Shown here in pieces: positions 25,966 through 36,134 of a stretch of DNA of 64,000 bases; the stretch's first letter is position 1; every line of letters begins with the position of its first letter. Below the pieces are notes generated by a model. That model made no database searches. It saw only the letters and a list, made by a program, of their open reading frames with translations, and was not told the origin of the DNA. Origin of the DNA: Oscillibacter valericigenes. Its GTDB lineage: Bacteria; Bacillota; Clostridia; Oscillospirales; Oscillospiraceae. The translations under genes and the position numbers were made by a program. The stretch covers positions 175,483-239,482 of the forward strand of contig NZ_JACSNX010000002.1 in assembly GCF_016902445.1 (NCBI RefSeq), read 5' to 3'.

Positions 25966-27102
25966 TTACCGGCAGATCTCCAGCACCGTTTGATAAATTC
26001 GTTCCGTGGCGTCCCGGATCCCCAGGGCGGACATGGCGTTTTCCATAGCCGTCCGGCGCTCCTGGTCATGCAGGATGCCGCTGGCCGCCCGGAACAGCGC
26101 CTGGCCAGAGCAGTCCGGCTCCAGCAGCACCACGGCGCCGCCGGCGGCCTCCAGCACCCGGGCGTTCTTCTCCTGGTGGTTGTTGGTGACATAGGGGGAC
26201 GGCACGATCAGCGCCGGGACCCCCAGGGCCGTCAGCTCGCTGATGGTGGAGGCGCCGGCCCGGCAGAGCACCAGGTCCGCCGCCCGCATGACGGGGGCCA
26301 TGTCGTAGATGTACTCCCGCACCTGCAGGGCCGGGTGGTCCTTCAGATCCACGCCCTTCTCCCGCAGCAGGTCCAGCAGCACGGGGCAGCCGCTCTTCCC
26401 GGCGCCGTGGATGTGGTGGAAGGGCTCCTTCGCCGCCTCCAGGGCCAGGAAGTCCGCCATCAGCCGGTTCATGCCGGCGGCGCCCAGGGACCCCCAGAAG
26501 GACACCAGCAGGGGCCGTCCGTCGTCCACGCCCAGCTGCCGCTTGGCTTCCGCCTTGGTCAGGCGGAAGAAGTCCTGCCGCACCGGCGTGCCGGTGACGA
26601 TGACCTTCTCCGGGTGGCGGTAGTGCTCCCGGCAGGCCTCGAAGCCCACCATGATCCGGTCCGCGAAGGGCTCCAGCATCTCGGTGGTGAGGCCGGGGAC
26701 CATGTTGGACTCGTGGACCGCCGTGGGGATGCCGGCCTTGGCGGCGGCCTTCACCATGGGGAAGCTGGCGTAGCCGCCGGTGCCGATGACCACGTCCGGC
26801 GAAAACGCCCGCAGGATGGCCCGGGCCTCCCGGGGGGCCCGCATCAGATTCCCCACGGAGATCAGGTTGTGCCGGATCTCCCGGGGCTTCAGGGACCGGT
26901 GGAAGCTGGAGATGTGGACCGTGCGGAAGTCATAGCCCGCCTTGGGGATCAGGTCCTTTTCCAGCCCCCGCTCCGCCCCCACGAACAGGAACTCTGTCTC
27001 CGGGTCCTTTTCGTGCATCAGCTGGGCAAGAGCGATGGCGGGATTCACATGCCCCGCCGTGCCGCCGCAGGTGAAGATCACCCGTTTGAGTTGTTTTCCC
27101 AT
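25966..27102 (-). CDS. murG: lipid II synthase MurG
   Basis: A 378-residue GT28 glycosyltransferase at the inner face of the membrane. It adds GlcNAc from UDP-GlcNAc to lipid I. The N-terminal lipid-binding loop TCGGTAGHVNPAIALA (about 11-26) and GTGGYASFP near 110, plus the donor-site motif CRAGASTISELTALG near 268, are diagnostic. It follows ftsW across a 189-base repeat-bearing gap, unusual for this tightly packed cluster, and precedes murA by 64 bases. Confidence 0.96.
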   Translation of the reverse strand: MGKQLKRVIFTCGGTAGHVNPAIALAQLMHEKDPETEFLFVGAERGLEKDLIPKAGYDFRTVHISSFHRSLKPREIRHNLISVGNLMRAPREARAILRAFSPDVVIGTGGYASFPMVKAAAKAGIPTAVHESNMVPGLTTEMLEPFADRIMVGFEACREHYRHPEKVIVTGTPVRQDFFRLTKAEAKRQLGVDDGRPLLVSFWGSLGAAGMNRLMADFLALEAAKEPFHHIHGAGKSGCPVLLDLLREKGVDLKDHPALQVREYIYDMAPVMRAADLVLCRAGASTISELTALGVPALIVPSPYVTNNHQEKNARVLEAAGGAVVLLEPDCSGQALFRAASGILHDQERRTAMENAMSALGIRDATERIYQTVLEICR

Positions 27103-27117
27103 CGAATCACCACGCTG

Positions 27118-27284
27118 TGAGAGTTAGGAATTAGGAATTAGGAATTAGGAGTTAGGAATTGATGTGTCCGGCGCAGCCGGACGGATCAAGATCGTTCCGC
27201 CTGCGGCGGAACACAAAATCTTCACTCTCCACTCTCAACTCTTCACTCTCATAATTCCTAATTCCTCATTCCTAATTCCGAATT
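27118..27284. repeat. inverted heptamer-repeat element between ftsW and murG
   Basis: The left arm (27124-27160) is five head-to-tail copies of TTAGGAA with one variant. The right arm (27253-27284) is its inverted complement. Inside are four copies of ACTCTCN (27224-27251) and two perfect hairpins: GTCCGGC-GCA-GCCGGAC (27166-27182) and GTTCCGCC-TGC-GGCGGAAC (27194-27212). It has no coding potential. The organisation suggests a mobile, non-autonomous palindromic element, but no target duplication is evident. Confidence 0.75.
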
Positions 27285-27291
27285 GAATAAA

Positions 27292-28530
27292 CTATCCCGC
27301 CTTCGTGGGCTTCATCTGCCTGGAGACCGACAGGACGATGCCCATCTCCGCCAGCTGGATGGAGAGGGCCGTGCCGCCGTAGCTGAAAAACGGCAGGGAG
27401 ATGCCGGTGGTTGGCAGCAGGCCCGTCACCACGCCGATGTTCAAAAAGGTCTGCAGCCCCACCAGCGTCACCACGCCCACCACCATCAGGCTGCCGAACC
27501 GGTCCCTGGCGTGAAGGGCGATCCAGAAGCCCCGGAGGATCAGGGCGGCGAACAGCAGCATGATGACCGTGGCGCCGATGAGGCCCAGCTCCTCGCAGAC
27601 GATGGCGAAGATGAAGTCGTTGTGCTCCTCCGGCAGGTACAAAAACTTCTGCCGGCTCTTGCCCAGTCCCACGCCCAGCAGGCCGCCGGAGCCGATGGTC
27701 AGCAGGCTCTGGGACAGCTGATAGCCGCTGCCCTGGGCATCCGCCCAGGGGTTGAGCCAGTATTCGAACCGGGAGCGGTTGTAGTCCAGGACAAACACCA
27801 CAAAGTACAGCAGCCCGCCGGCGGCGGCGATGGCGCCGCCTACCCAGCCCCAGTGGATGCCGCCCACCAGCATCATCACCGCGCCCACGCCCAGCACCAG
27901 AATGGCGCCGGAGAGGTGGGGCTCGATGCCCACCAGCCCGGCCAGCACCACCAGGATGATGACGTAGGGCAGGATGCCGTAGCGGAACGTCCGCATCCGG
28001 TCCTTCTTTTTGGAGATGCTGTCGCCGAAGTAGATGATGACCGCCAGCTTTGCAATCTCCGAGGGCTGGAACTGCAGGGAGGTGCCGGGGATGCCCAGCC
28101 AGCGGGTGGCGTTGTTCCGGGTGATGGCCAGAGGGTTCCCCGGGATCGCCACCAGGATCAGCAGGATGACGGACAGGTACAGCAGCGGCTTGGCCAGGCC
28201 CCGGAACCGCTGGTAGTTGATCTTGCCGATGAAGAGCATGGCCGCCACGCCCATGATGGCAAAGACGCCCTGCCGGGTGAAGTAGTACAGGGGGTTCTGG
28301 CCGTCCGTCTCATAGTAGGCGGAGGGGAAGCTGGCGGACAGCAGCATCACCAGGCCGATGCCGGTCAGCAGCAGCACCAGGATGAAAAAGGGCAGGTCAA
28401 TGGGGCCCTTGGCCAGCTCCCGGCTCTCCTCTTCCTTCTCCCGCCGGCGCTGCTGGCGCTCCTGCCGGGCCAGGGCCTCTTCCCGGCTCAGGGGCCGGCG
28501 GCGGGCCGCCGCGCGCTTTTGCTGCACCAT
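27292..28530 (-). CDS. ftsW: septal peptidoglycan polymerase FtsW
   Basis: A 412-residue SEDS-family membrane protein. After a charged N-terminal tail of about 40 residues come ten predicted helices. The signature loop PEEHNDFIFAIVCEELG (near 296) and TGISLPFFSYGG (near 373) mark the FtsW/RodA/SpoVE family. It polymerises lipid II with the PBP encoded in the same cluster. Given the sporulating host a SpoVE role is possible, but its place in the dcw cluster favours FtsW. A murD gene would normally be expected just upstream and is absent. Confidence 0.93.
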   Translation of the reverse strand: MVQQKRAAARRRPLSREEALARQERQQRRREKEEESRELAKGPIDLPFFILVLLLTGIGLVMLLSASFPSAYYETDGQNPLYYFTRQGVFAIMGVAAMLFIGKINYQRFRGLAKPLLYLSVILLILVAIPGNPLAITRNNATRWLGIPGTSLQFQPSEIAKLAVIIYFGDSISKKKDRMRTFRYGILPYVIILVVLAGLVGIEPHLSGAILVLGVGAVMMLVGGIHWGWVGGAIAAAGGLLYFVVFVLDYNRSRFEYWLNPWADAQGSGYQLSQSLLTIGSGGLLGVGLGKSRQKFLYLPEEHNDFIFAIVCEELGLIGATVIMLLFAALILRGFWIALHARDRFGSLMVVGVVTLVGLQTFLNIGVVTGLLPTTGISLPFFSYGGTALSIQLAEMGIVLSVSRQMKPTKAG

Positions 28531-28579
28531 CCGCTCTTCCCTCCTCTCCTTAGGATCTCAGCCGTCCTCTGAAGGACGC

Positions 28580-29566
28580 TCAATACCGCCCCTGGACGCC
28601 CAGATAGGCCAGCACGCAGCCGATCAGCGTCACCAGGGAAAACACGCACACCAGCTTCGCCTCGCTCCAGCCGGACAGCTCCAGATGGTGGTGCAGCGGC
28701 GCCATCTTGAAGAACCGCTTGCCGTGGGTCAGCTTGAAGTAGCCCACCTGGATGATGTCGGACAGGGTCTCCAGGATGTAGATGATGCCCACGGGGATCA
28801 GCACCAGGGGCATGTCGAACACAAAGGCCAGGGCCGCCACGGCGCCCCCCAGGAAGAGGCTGCCGGTGTCGCCCATAAAGACCTTGGCCGGGTGGTGGTT
28901 GTAGACGAAGAAGGCCGCAAGCCCCCCCGCCATGGCCGCCGGGAACAGGGCCTGGATGCCGTAGGCGCTCCACAGGACGCCGGCCACGGTGAAGAACGCC
29001 ATCACCACGAAGGTGACGCTGGAGGCCAGGCCGTCGATGCCGTCGGTCAGGTTCACGGCGTTGACGCAGCCCACGATGACGAAGGCGGCGAAGATCAGGT
29101 ACACGATCCAGTTGATGGTGAAGCTGATGTTCAGGAAGGGGATATACAGGTCGTTGGTCAGCAGGCCCTCATACCGCATCAGCACCAGGAACACCACCGC
29201 CGCCGCCAGCTGCAGGATGAACTTCTGCCGGGCCGTCAGCCCCTCGTTCTGGTGCTGGCGGACCTTGCGGTAGTCGTCCACAAAGCCGATGAGGCCGAAG
29301 ATCAGGGCGAACAGATACACATAGAGGTGGCTGAACTGCCCCTCCAGCATGAACCGCCAGCCCAGCACGAAAATGGTGACGCCGGCCCCCAGGATGAACA
29401 TGATGCCGCCCATGGTGGGGGTGCCGGCCTTGGCCTTGTGCCAGGTGGGGCCGTCCTCCCGGATCTCCTGGCCGGCCTTCAGCTTGTGCAGTTCCGGAAT
29501 GAGAAATTTGCCGATGAGCAGCGTCAGCACAAAGCTGACGCCTGCCGCGATCAATGATAGTGTCAT
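28580..29566 (-). CDS. mraY: phospho-MurNAc-pentapeptide translocase
   Basis: A 328-residue membrane enzyme that makes lipid I from UDP-MurNAc-pentapeptide and undecaprenyl phosphate. Family motifs seen are GTPTMGG near 44, FVDDYRK near 95 with the catalytic Asp pair, NLTDGIDGLA near 171, MGDTGSLFLGG near 222 and HHHLELSGWSE near 283. ATG 29566 carries a GGGAGAGGA site. MurF, usually placed between murE and mraY, is missing. Confidence 0.96.
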   Translation of the reverse strand: MTLSLIAAGVSFVLTLLIGKFLIPELHKLKAGQEIREDGPTWHKAKAGTPTMGGIMFILGAGVTIFVLGWRFMLEGQFSHLYVYLFALIFGLIGFVDDYRKVRQHQNEGLTARQKFILQLAAAVVFLVLMRYEGLLTNDLYIPFLNISFTINWIVYLIFAAFVIVGCVNAVNLTDGIDGLASSVTFVVMAFFTVAGVLWSAYGIQALFPAAMAGGLAAFFVYNHHPAKVFMGDTGSLFLGGAVAALAFVFDMPLVLIPVGIIYILETLSDIIQVGYFKLTHGKRFFKMAPLHHHLELSGWSEAKLVCVFSLVTLIGCVLAYLGVQGRY

Positions 29567-29639
29567 GTTCCTCTCCCTCTCTCCGCCGGACACAGCCCGG
29601 CGCTTTGGTGCGTTCTGTTCCGCGCCGGACTCCCGGCGA

Positions 29640-31091
29640 TCATTTGCCTGCCAGATAGTCCGCCACGATCTCCCGTTCGTCCATGTGGAACTTTTGATGG
29701 TTGATTTCCTGATAGGTCTCATGGCCCTTGCCGCACAGGGCGATCACGTCGCCGGGCTGTGCGTGGTCCATCGCCCAGCGGATGGCCTCCACCCGGTCGC
29801 AGATCACCTGACAGGGGGTGTCGGTCCCCTCCAGGCCCGGCAGGATGTCGGCGATGATGGCCTCCGGGTCCTCGGTCCGGGGGTTGTCGGAGGTGACGAT
29901 GACAAAGTCCGCCAGCTCCGCCGCGACCCTGCCCATGATGGGCCGCTTGGTCTTATCCCGGTCGCCGCCGCAGCCGAACAGCGCCACGGTGCGGCCCTTG
30001 GCAAAGCCCTTCACCGTCCGGAGGATGTTCTCCAGGCTGTCGGGGGTGTGGGAGTAGTCGATGAGGACCGTGTAGTCCTTTCCCGGGGTGGGGACCACCT
30101 CCACCCGGCCCTTCACATGGGGGACCCGGGCCAGGGCGTCGGCGCTCCGCTCCAGGGGCACCCCCAGGGCCAGGGCCGCGCCCAGCACATCCAGGGTATT
30201 ATATACCATAAATCCGCCCGGGATGCCAACTTTGATGGGCGTCCGCCCGTCTTTCGTCACCGCGTCGAAGGCGATGTGGTCCGCCGCCAGGGCGATGTTC
30301 TCCGCCCGCAGGTCCGCGTCCGCGCGCTCCGCGTAGAAGTACCGCCGGCAGGTGGCGTCCCGCAGCAGCCGCTCCGTCCAGGGGTCGTCGGCGTTGCAGA
30401 CGCCCACCTCGCAGTTCTGGAACAGGATGGCCTTGGCGTCGCAGTAGGCCTCCATGGTCTTGTGGAAGTCCAGGTGGTCCTGGGTGAGATTGGTGAAGAT
30501 GCCCACGGCGAAGCGGATGCCGTACACCCGCTTCAGAAACAGGGCGTGGGAGGAGGCCTCCATCACCACGTGGGTGCAGCCGGCGGCGCGCATCCGGGCG
30601 AACAGCTCCTGGAGTTCCAGGGACTCCGGCGTGGTGCGCTCCGTGGGGATCGCCTCGCCGCCGATCATGTTCTGGTTGGTGCCGATGAGACCCACCTTGG
30701 CCCCCGCCTCCTGCTCCAAGATGGCCTTCAGCAAATAGGTGGTGGTGGTCTTGCCGTTGGTGCCGGTGACGGCCACCATGGTCATGTGGTCCGCCGGATG
30801 GCCGTACCAGTTGGCGGCCATCACCGCCAGGGCCTGGCGGGCGTCCGCCACCTGGACATAGGGGATGGCGGCATCCTCCGGCGCCCGCTCGCACACCACC
30901 GCCGCGGCGCCCGCCGCCGCGGCCCTGCCGATATAGGCGTGGCCGTCGGTGGCGAAGCCGGTCATGGCCACGAACACGTCCCCGGGCGCCGTGGTCCGGG
31001 AGTCATAGCTGATATGGGAGATCTCCGTCTCCGGGTCCGCCGTGGCGGACAGCGGCGCCAGCCCTGCCAGAAGATCCTTCAGTTTCATCAT
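29640..31091 (-). CDS. murE: UDP-MurNAc-tripeptide synthetase MurE
   Basis: A 483-residue Mur ligase. It adds the third residue of the stem peptide to UDP-MurNAc-L-Ala-D-Glu. TGTNGKTTTTY near 112 is the ATP loop, the carbamylated Lys region follows near 220, and DNPRTEDPEAI near 400 is the DNPR motif that points to meso-diaminopimelate rather than lysine as substrate. Start is ATG 31091 or the next ATG, with the site GAAGGGG. A gap of 111 bases separates it from the upstream penicillin-binding protein gene. Confidence 0.95.
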   Translation of the reverse strand: MMKLKDLLAGLAPLSATADPETEISHISYDSRTTAPGDVFVAMTGFATDGHAYIGRAAAAGAAAVVCERAPEDAAIPYVQVADARQALAVMAANWYGHPADHMTMVAVTGTNGKTTTTYLLKAILEQEAGAKVGLIGTNQNMIGGEAIPTERTTPESLELQELFARMRAAGCTHVVMEASSHALFLKRVYGIRFAVGIFTNLTQDHLDFHKTMEAYCDAKAILFQNCEVGVCNADDPWTERLLRDATCRRYFYAERADADLRAENIALAADHIAFDAVTKDGRTPIKVGIPGGFMVYNTLDVLGAALALGVPLERSADALARVPHVKGRVEVVPTPGKDYTVLIDYSHTPDSLENILRTVKGFAKGRTVALFGCGGDRDKTKRPIMGRVAAELADFVIVTSDNPRTEDPEAIIADILPGLEGTDTPCQVICDRVEAIRWAMDHAQPGDVIALCGKGHETYQEINHQKFHMDEREIVADYLAGK

Positions 31092-31202
31092 ACAAACGCC
31101 CCTTCATTCAGTTTGGCATGGAACATACCGCCCTTATTATAAACAGGGGGTTTTGCAAAATATATAGAGGATGGTGCCAAAAACCATGCAAAATCTGCTT
31201 TC

Positions 31203-33668
31203 TCAGTCCAGCACCGAGTTGTCGCCGAACTGGACGGTCACCACGGTGCCCGCCGCCGCCTCCGTGCCGCCCGGGATGGACTGGGTGATGGCGTACACAT
31301 TGCCGGAGCTGGCGGAGGTGGTGCCGGTGACCTTCATGATGAGGCCCGCGTTGGTGATGGCCTTGTTGGCGGCGGAGGCCGTCATCCCCACCACGTTGGG
31401 CACGGTGCAGGGGGTGTCCGGCTTCTCCTCCCCCAGGTAGAGGATGATGGTGGCGTTGCCCGGGACGATGGCGCCGCCCACCGGCGTCTGGTCGGTGACG
31501 GTGTCTCCGTCGCCCACGGTCCGGTAGGAGAAGCCCAGGCTCTCCAGCCGGTCCTCCGCGTCCGCGCGGGTCTCGCCCACCAGGTTGGGGACGGTGGTGT
31601 CCGCCCCCACCAGCTCCTCGGCGGTGTAGTCCGGCTCGATGCCCAGCTGGGGCAGGATCTCGCTCATGATCTGGCTGGCCACGGGGGCCACCATGGTGCC
31701 GCCGTACACGGCGGTGCCGGTGGTGCGGCTGGGGGTGTCCATGGTCAGCAGCATGATGATCTGCGGGTCGTCCGCCGGGGCGAAGCACATGAAGGAGACC
31801 ACCACTTCCCGGGTGGTGTTCCGGGTGCCGGTCTTATCCGCCGTGCCGGTCTTGCCGCCGATGCGGTAGCCGGCCACCTGGCCGTTGCGGCCGCCGCCGT
31901 CGGAGATGACCCACTCCAGGCACTCCCGCACCTTGGCGGAGGTCTCCTCGCTGATGACCTGCCGCACGGCCTGGGGCTCATGCTGGGAGATCACGTTGCC
32001 CTCGTCGTCCAGCACCTGCTCCACCAGATAGGGGGTGTACAGATAGCCGCCGTTGATGGTGGCCGCCTGGGCCCGGATCAGCTCCAGGGGCGTGACGGTG
32101 AAGGTCTGGCCGAAGGAGTAGGAGGCCAGGGCGGAGGCGTCGGTCAGCAGCCCCTCCTGATTGGCGATGCCCGTGGCCTCGCCCACCAGGTCGACGCCGG
32201 TCTCCTCCAGCAGGCCGAAGGACTCCATGTACTCGTAGTACTTCTCGCCGCCCACCCGGCTGCCGATGTCGATGAAGGCCGGGTTGCAGGAGTTGCCCAC
32301 CGCCTCCTTCAGGATCTGCAGGCCGTGGCCGGACCGCTTGGAGCAGTGGATCTGCCACGGTCCCACCTGTACGACGCCGGTGCAGTTGAAGGTGCTGTTC
32401 ATGTTCACCAGCCCCTCCTCCAGCGCCATGGCCAGGGTGATGGGCTTGTAGGTGGAGCCGGGCTCATAGGTGTCCTGGTAGCACTTGTTCCGCCACTGCT
32501 GGTTCTGGGCGTTGCCCAGCGCCTTGTCCAGGGCGGTCTGGTACTCCTCCTCGGTCTTGTAGCTGCTTCTGTTCTGCTGGATCTCCGCCAGCTCGGCGTC
32601 CAGCAGCTCCTGCAGCTGGTCGGAGTAGATGGTGCTGTAGTCGCTGGGGTCGTAATTGGGGTAGGAGGCCATGGCCAGGATGGCCCCGGAATTCACATCC
32701 ATGACGATGCCGGTGCCGCCGTACTTGGCGTCGTACTTATCCAGCATGCTCTCCAGTCCCTTTTCCAGGTAGTACTGCACGTTGGTGTCCAGCGTCAGCA
32801 CCAGGCTGTTGCCGTTCTCCGCGTCGTAGTACTGCTCGTAATTATACAGCAGCGGGGTGCCGTTGACGTCGGTGGCGGTGACGGTCAGGCCGCTGCTGCC
32901 GTTGAGCACATCGTCATAGGCCGACTCCAGCCCGTAGGAGCCCACGTTCTGCGCGTTGACAAAGCCGATCACGTTGCCCGCCAGGGAGCCGAAGGGATAC
33001 AGCCGCTTGGTGTCCGGCGTCAGGGCGATCCCCTGCAGCCGCTTGGGCCGGCCGCCGGTGGAGATCAGCACGGTGTTGCCGTCGGCGTCCGTGGTGGTCA
33101 GCTGGTTGCCCTCCTCGTCGATCTCGCCGTTGATGAAGCGGCGGACCTCGTCGGCCACGTCCTGGTCCACCTTGCTTTTGACCACCCAGTATTTGTTGCT
33201 GGTCCTGTCCAGCTGCTCCAGGATGGTGTCCTCATCCACCTCCAGGATCCGGCTGAGGCCCCGGGCGATGTAGGCCTGGTCCAGCACCTCCGGCGCCGTG
33301 TAGGTCTCGCCGTTCTCGGCGGCCTTTTCCGCCGCCGCCTGGATGTCCTCCTGCTGGCTCTCCACAAACAGCTGGATCTGGTGGGGGTCCACGTACACCG
33401 TCTCCGCCGAGTAGGAGATGGCCATGATCTCGCCGTTCTTGTCGTAAATGGTCCCCCGGGAGGCGCTGATGACCGAGCTGTCGGTCTGCTGGCCCACCGC
33501 CCGGGCATGGAGCGTGTCGTACTGGTTGATCTGCAGGTCGTACAGCTTCATGAACAGGACGGTGAAGGTGGCCACGCCCAGCAGGACCATGACCAGCATG
33601 GTCCTGCCCCGGATCACCTGATTGGCCCGCCGGGCCGCGTCGCTTTTTCTTCTGGGTCGATTCGCCAT
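31203..33668 (-). CDS. ftsI: class B penicillin-binding protein with PASTA repeats (PBP2B/SpoVD type)
   Basis: An 821-residue transpeptidase that cross-links septal or cortex peptidoglycan. A short Arg-rich tail and one membrane helix (about 24-45) precede a dimerisation domain with SRGTIYDKNG. The transpeptidase domain has STYK in EPGSTYKPIT, SCN in VGNSCNPAF and KTG in GGKTGTADKTGT. Two PASTA domains end the protein (about 683-820; TVPNLVGETRADAEDRL, then TVPNVVGMTASAANKAI). Two PASTA repeats and dcw position fit PBP2B, but SpoVD is not excluded. ATG 33668 has AGGAGGAG. Confidence 0.93.
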   Translation of the reverse strand: MANRPRRKSDAARRANQVIRGRTMLVMVLLGVATFTVLFMKLYDLQINQYDTLHARAVGQQTDSSVISASRGTIYDKNGEIMAISYSAETVYVDPHQIQLFVESQQEDIQAAAEKAAENGETYTAPEVLDQAYIARGLSRILEVDEDTILEQLDRTSNKYWVVKSKVDQDVADEVRRFINGEIDEEGNQLTTTDADGNTVLISTGGRPKRLQGIALTPDTKRLYPFGSLAGNVIGFVNAQNVGSYGLESAYDDVLNGSSGLTVTATDVNGTPLLYNYEQYYDAENGNSLVLTLDTNVQYYLEKGLESMLDKYDAKYGGTGIVMDVNSGAILAMASYPNYDPSDYSTIYSDQLQELLDAELAEIQQNRSSYKTEEEYQTALDKALGNAQNQQWRNKCYQDTYEPGSTYKPITLAMALEEGLVNMNSTFNCTGVVQVGPWQIHCSKRSGHGLQILKEAVGNSCNPAFIDIGSRVGGEKYYEYMESFGLLEETGVDLVGEATGIANQEGLLTDASALASYSFGQTFTVTPLELIRAQAATINGGYLYTPYLVEQVLDDEGNVISQHEPQAVRQVISEETSAKVRECLEWVISDGGGRNGQVAGYRIGGKTGTADKTGTRNTTREVVVSFMCFAPADDPQIIMLLTMDTPSRTTGTAVYGGTMVAPVASQIMSEILPQLGIEPDYTAEELVGADTTVPNLVGETRADAEDRLESLGFSYRTVGDGDTVTDQTPVGGAIVPGNATIILYLGEEKPDTPCTVPNVVGMTASAANKAITNAGLIMKVTGTTSASSGNVYAITQSIPGGTEAAAGTVVTVQFGDNSVLD

Positions 33669-33731
33669 ATGTCGTCTCCTCCTGAGGGTGTGGGCCGCCT
33701 CCGGCCCGGGGGTCCCGCAATACCAAAGCAA

Positions 33732-33779
33732 GGAGTAAGAAGACCCCCCTTCTTACTCCCCACCGTTCACTCCATTATA
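33732..33779 (-). promoter_or_regulatory. hairpin and possible internal promoter before ftsI
   Basis: On the minus strand a perfect TATAAT (33779-33774) lies upstream of ftsI. It lacks a sigma-A -35 box, but a GAATATT about 14 bases further up resembles a sigma-E -35 region. A hairpin with an 11-bp stem (GGAGTAAGAAG, 33732-33759) follows. Sporulation-time expression of this gene is thus possible, but the evidence is slight. Confidence 0.3.
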
Positions 33780-33788
33780 GTGCAGCGT

Positions 33789-34361
33789 TTACTCAAAATA
33801 TTCGATCACCGCATAGATCCCATGGTTCAGCGACGTCAGCAGACGGCTGAAGAGGTTGGGCTCCTCCTGCTGGTAGACCACGGCGCTGTCCCCCCGGGAC
33901 AGGTCGATGTAGTAGATCTGACTGCTGCTGGGCTGGCTCATGCCCGCCGCCTCCGCCACCTCTTTCACGGTGGCCAGGTCGAACATCTGCTCATGCTGGG
34001 CGGTGAGGGAGACGTTCTCCGTCTCCAGCGCCTCCAGCTCCTCCTGCAGATCCACCACCTGAGAGGAGATGGCCGTCAGCTGGATATAGCCCATCAGCAC
34101 CAGCACCGCCAGGCCGATGGCCGCGCCCACGCCCAGAACGGAGAGGACGGACACCTTCTGCCGCTGCCGCACCTGCTCCTTGGAGAGGCTGCGCACCCGG
34201 GGCTTCGCCCGCGCGGGGGCCTTTGCCGCCTCCGGCTGCCGGCGGGGGGCCTCCCCGGCATGGCGCAGGGCATGCTCCCGCACTTCCCGGTCCAGGTCAT
34301 AGGCCAGGTCCCCGTATACCGCGCTGCGGCTGTGATACCGCAGTTCCCGCGCTGCTGCCAA
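33789..34361 (-). CDS. ftsL: FtsL-like divisome protein
   Basis: A 190-residue bitopic membrane protein. A long basic cytosolic tail (about 1-70) is followed by one helix (VLSVLGVGAAIGLAVLVLMG region, about 72-92) and a coiled coil (VVDLQEELEALETENVSLTAQ). This is the FtsL pattern, supported by position between rsmH and the PBP gene. Sequence is weakly conserved in the family. Translation starts at TTG 34361 with a strong GAAGGAGG site. Confidence 0.82.
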   Translation of the reverse strand: MAAARELRYHSRSAVYGDLAYDLDREVREHALRHAGEAPRRQPEAAKAPARAKPRVRSLSKEQVRQRQKVSVLSVLGVGAAIGLAVLVLMGYIQLTAISSQVVDLQEELEALETENVSLTAQHEQMFDLATVKEVAEAAGMSQPSSSQIYYIDLSRGDSAVVYQQEEPNLFSRLLTSLNHGIYAVIEYFE

Positions 34362-34458
34362 AGAAGGTCCCTCCTTCTGCTCCGCCGAACAGGCGCGGAG
34401 CGGTTCTCACACACAGATCCCCCCAGCGGGGGGAAAGCGCCGGGCCTGTCCGGCGCTG

Positions 34459-35406
34459 TCAGATATCGAACGGATCGCACTTTTCCGCCACCCGCAGCTT
34501 GGCGCTGCGGGCACGGGGGTTGTCCGCCAGCTCGGCGCCGTCCGCCGTGACGGGCTTGCGGTTCACCAGCCGCACCCTGGGCTTTCTGCCGCACACGCAC
34601 ACCGGGAATTCCGGCGGGCAGATGCAGCCCTTCGCCAGATCCGCCAGCGTCCGCTTGACGATCCGGTCCTCCAGGGAGTGGAAGGTGATCACCGCCAGCC
34701 GTCCGCCGGGGTTCAGGCCGTCCACCGCCGCCTCCAGCATGGGGGGCAGGGCGTCCAGCTCGCCGTTGACGGCGATGCGGATGGCCTGAAAGCTCCGCTT
34801 GGCGGGGTGCTGCTTTTCCCGCAGGGCGGCGGGGGGCATGGCGCCCCTGATGATCTCCACCAGCTCCAGCGTGGTGTTCACAGGCGCGGTCTCCCGCGCC
34901 CGGACGATGGCTTTCGCGATGGCGGGGGCGTACCGCTCCTCGCCGTACTCATACAGGATCCGCCGCAGCTCCTCCTGGCTCCAGGTGTTCACCACTTCAT
35001 AGGCGCTCAGGGGGGCGGAGGTGTCCATCCGCATGTCCAGCGGGGCGTCCTGCATGTAGGAAAAGCCCCGGGAGGCGTCGTCCAGCTGGGGGGAGGACAC
35101 GCCCAGGTCAAAGAGCATCCCGTCGGCACCGCTGACGCCGGCGCCGGAGAGGATCTCTCCCAATTCCGAAAAGTTGCTGCGGACCAGGGTCACCCGGTCC
35201 AGCCAGGGGGCCAGACGGACCCGCGCCGCGTCGATGGCGGCCTGGTCCCGGTCGATGCAGATGAGGCGGCCGGTGGTCAGCCGCCTGGCGATCTCCATGG
35301 AGTGGCCGGCCCGTCCCAGGGTGCCGTCCACATAGATGCCGTCGGGGCGGATGTTCAGTGCCTGGATGCACGCATCCAGCAGCACGGGCTTGTGGGTGTA
35401 TTCCAT
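34459..35406 (-). CDS. rsmH: 16S rRNA (cytosine-1402 N4) methyltransferase
   Basis: A 315-residue SAM-dependent enzyme of the MraW/RsmH family that modifies the ribosomal decoding centre. HKPVLLDACI near 5, YVDGTLGRAGHS near 25 (SAM loop), FDLGVSSPQLDDASRGFSY near 100 and the late ITFHSLEDRIVKR are characteristic. It follows mraZ by six bases, the usual arrangement in the dcw cluster. Confidence 0.97.
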   Translation of the reverse strand: MEYTHKPVLLDACIQALNIRPDGIYVDGTLGRAGHSMEIARRLTTGRLICIDRDQAAIDAARVRLAPWLDRVTLVRSNFSELGEILSGAGVSGADGMLFDLGVSSPQLDDASRGFSYMQDAPLDMRMDTSAPLSAYEVVNTWSQEELRRILYEYGEERYAPAIAKAIVRARETAPVNTTLELVEIIRGAMPPAALREKQHPAKRSFQAIRIAVNGELDALPPMLEAAVDGLNPGGRLAVITFHSLEDRIVKRTLADLAKGCICPPEFPVCVCGRKPRVRLVNRKPVTADGAELADNPRARSAKLRVAEKCDPFDI

Positions 35407-35412
35407 CGGCGC

Positions 35413-36051
<639 letters not shown>

Positions 36052-36102
36052 TTAAAACAAACGTTCGAGCGGCAGTTATCAAGTTTACGTAAAATAAAAC
36101 AT

Positions 36103-36134
36103 ACCCCTCAGCACAACATCTTGTGCCAAGGGGT
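36103..36134 (-). terminator. terminator of the rsmD-coaD operon
   Basis: A 14-bp stem (ACCCCTTGGCACAA with one mismatch) and a four-base loop, followed on the minus strand by ATGTTTTATTTT. The rest of the 36135-36240 gap shows nothing further. Confidence 0.85.

Noticed and set aside
27118..27284. CRISPR-like array
   Set aside because: Repeat unit is only seven bases, with no spacers and with inverted arms.
32956..33273. Additional small genes inside the PBP coding region
   Set aside because: All are frames opposite or shifted within an 821-residue protein with complete active-site motifs.
31980..34550. Very long plus-strand frame (over 850 codons) opposite the PBP and ftsL genes
   Set aside because: Antisense shadow. 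It spans two real genes and their gap and has no domain-like pattern.
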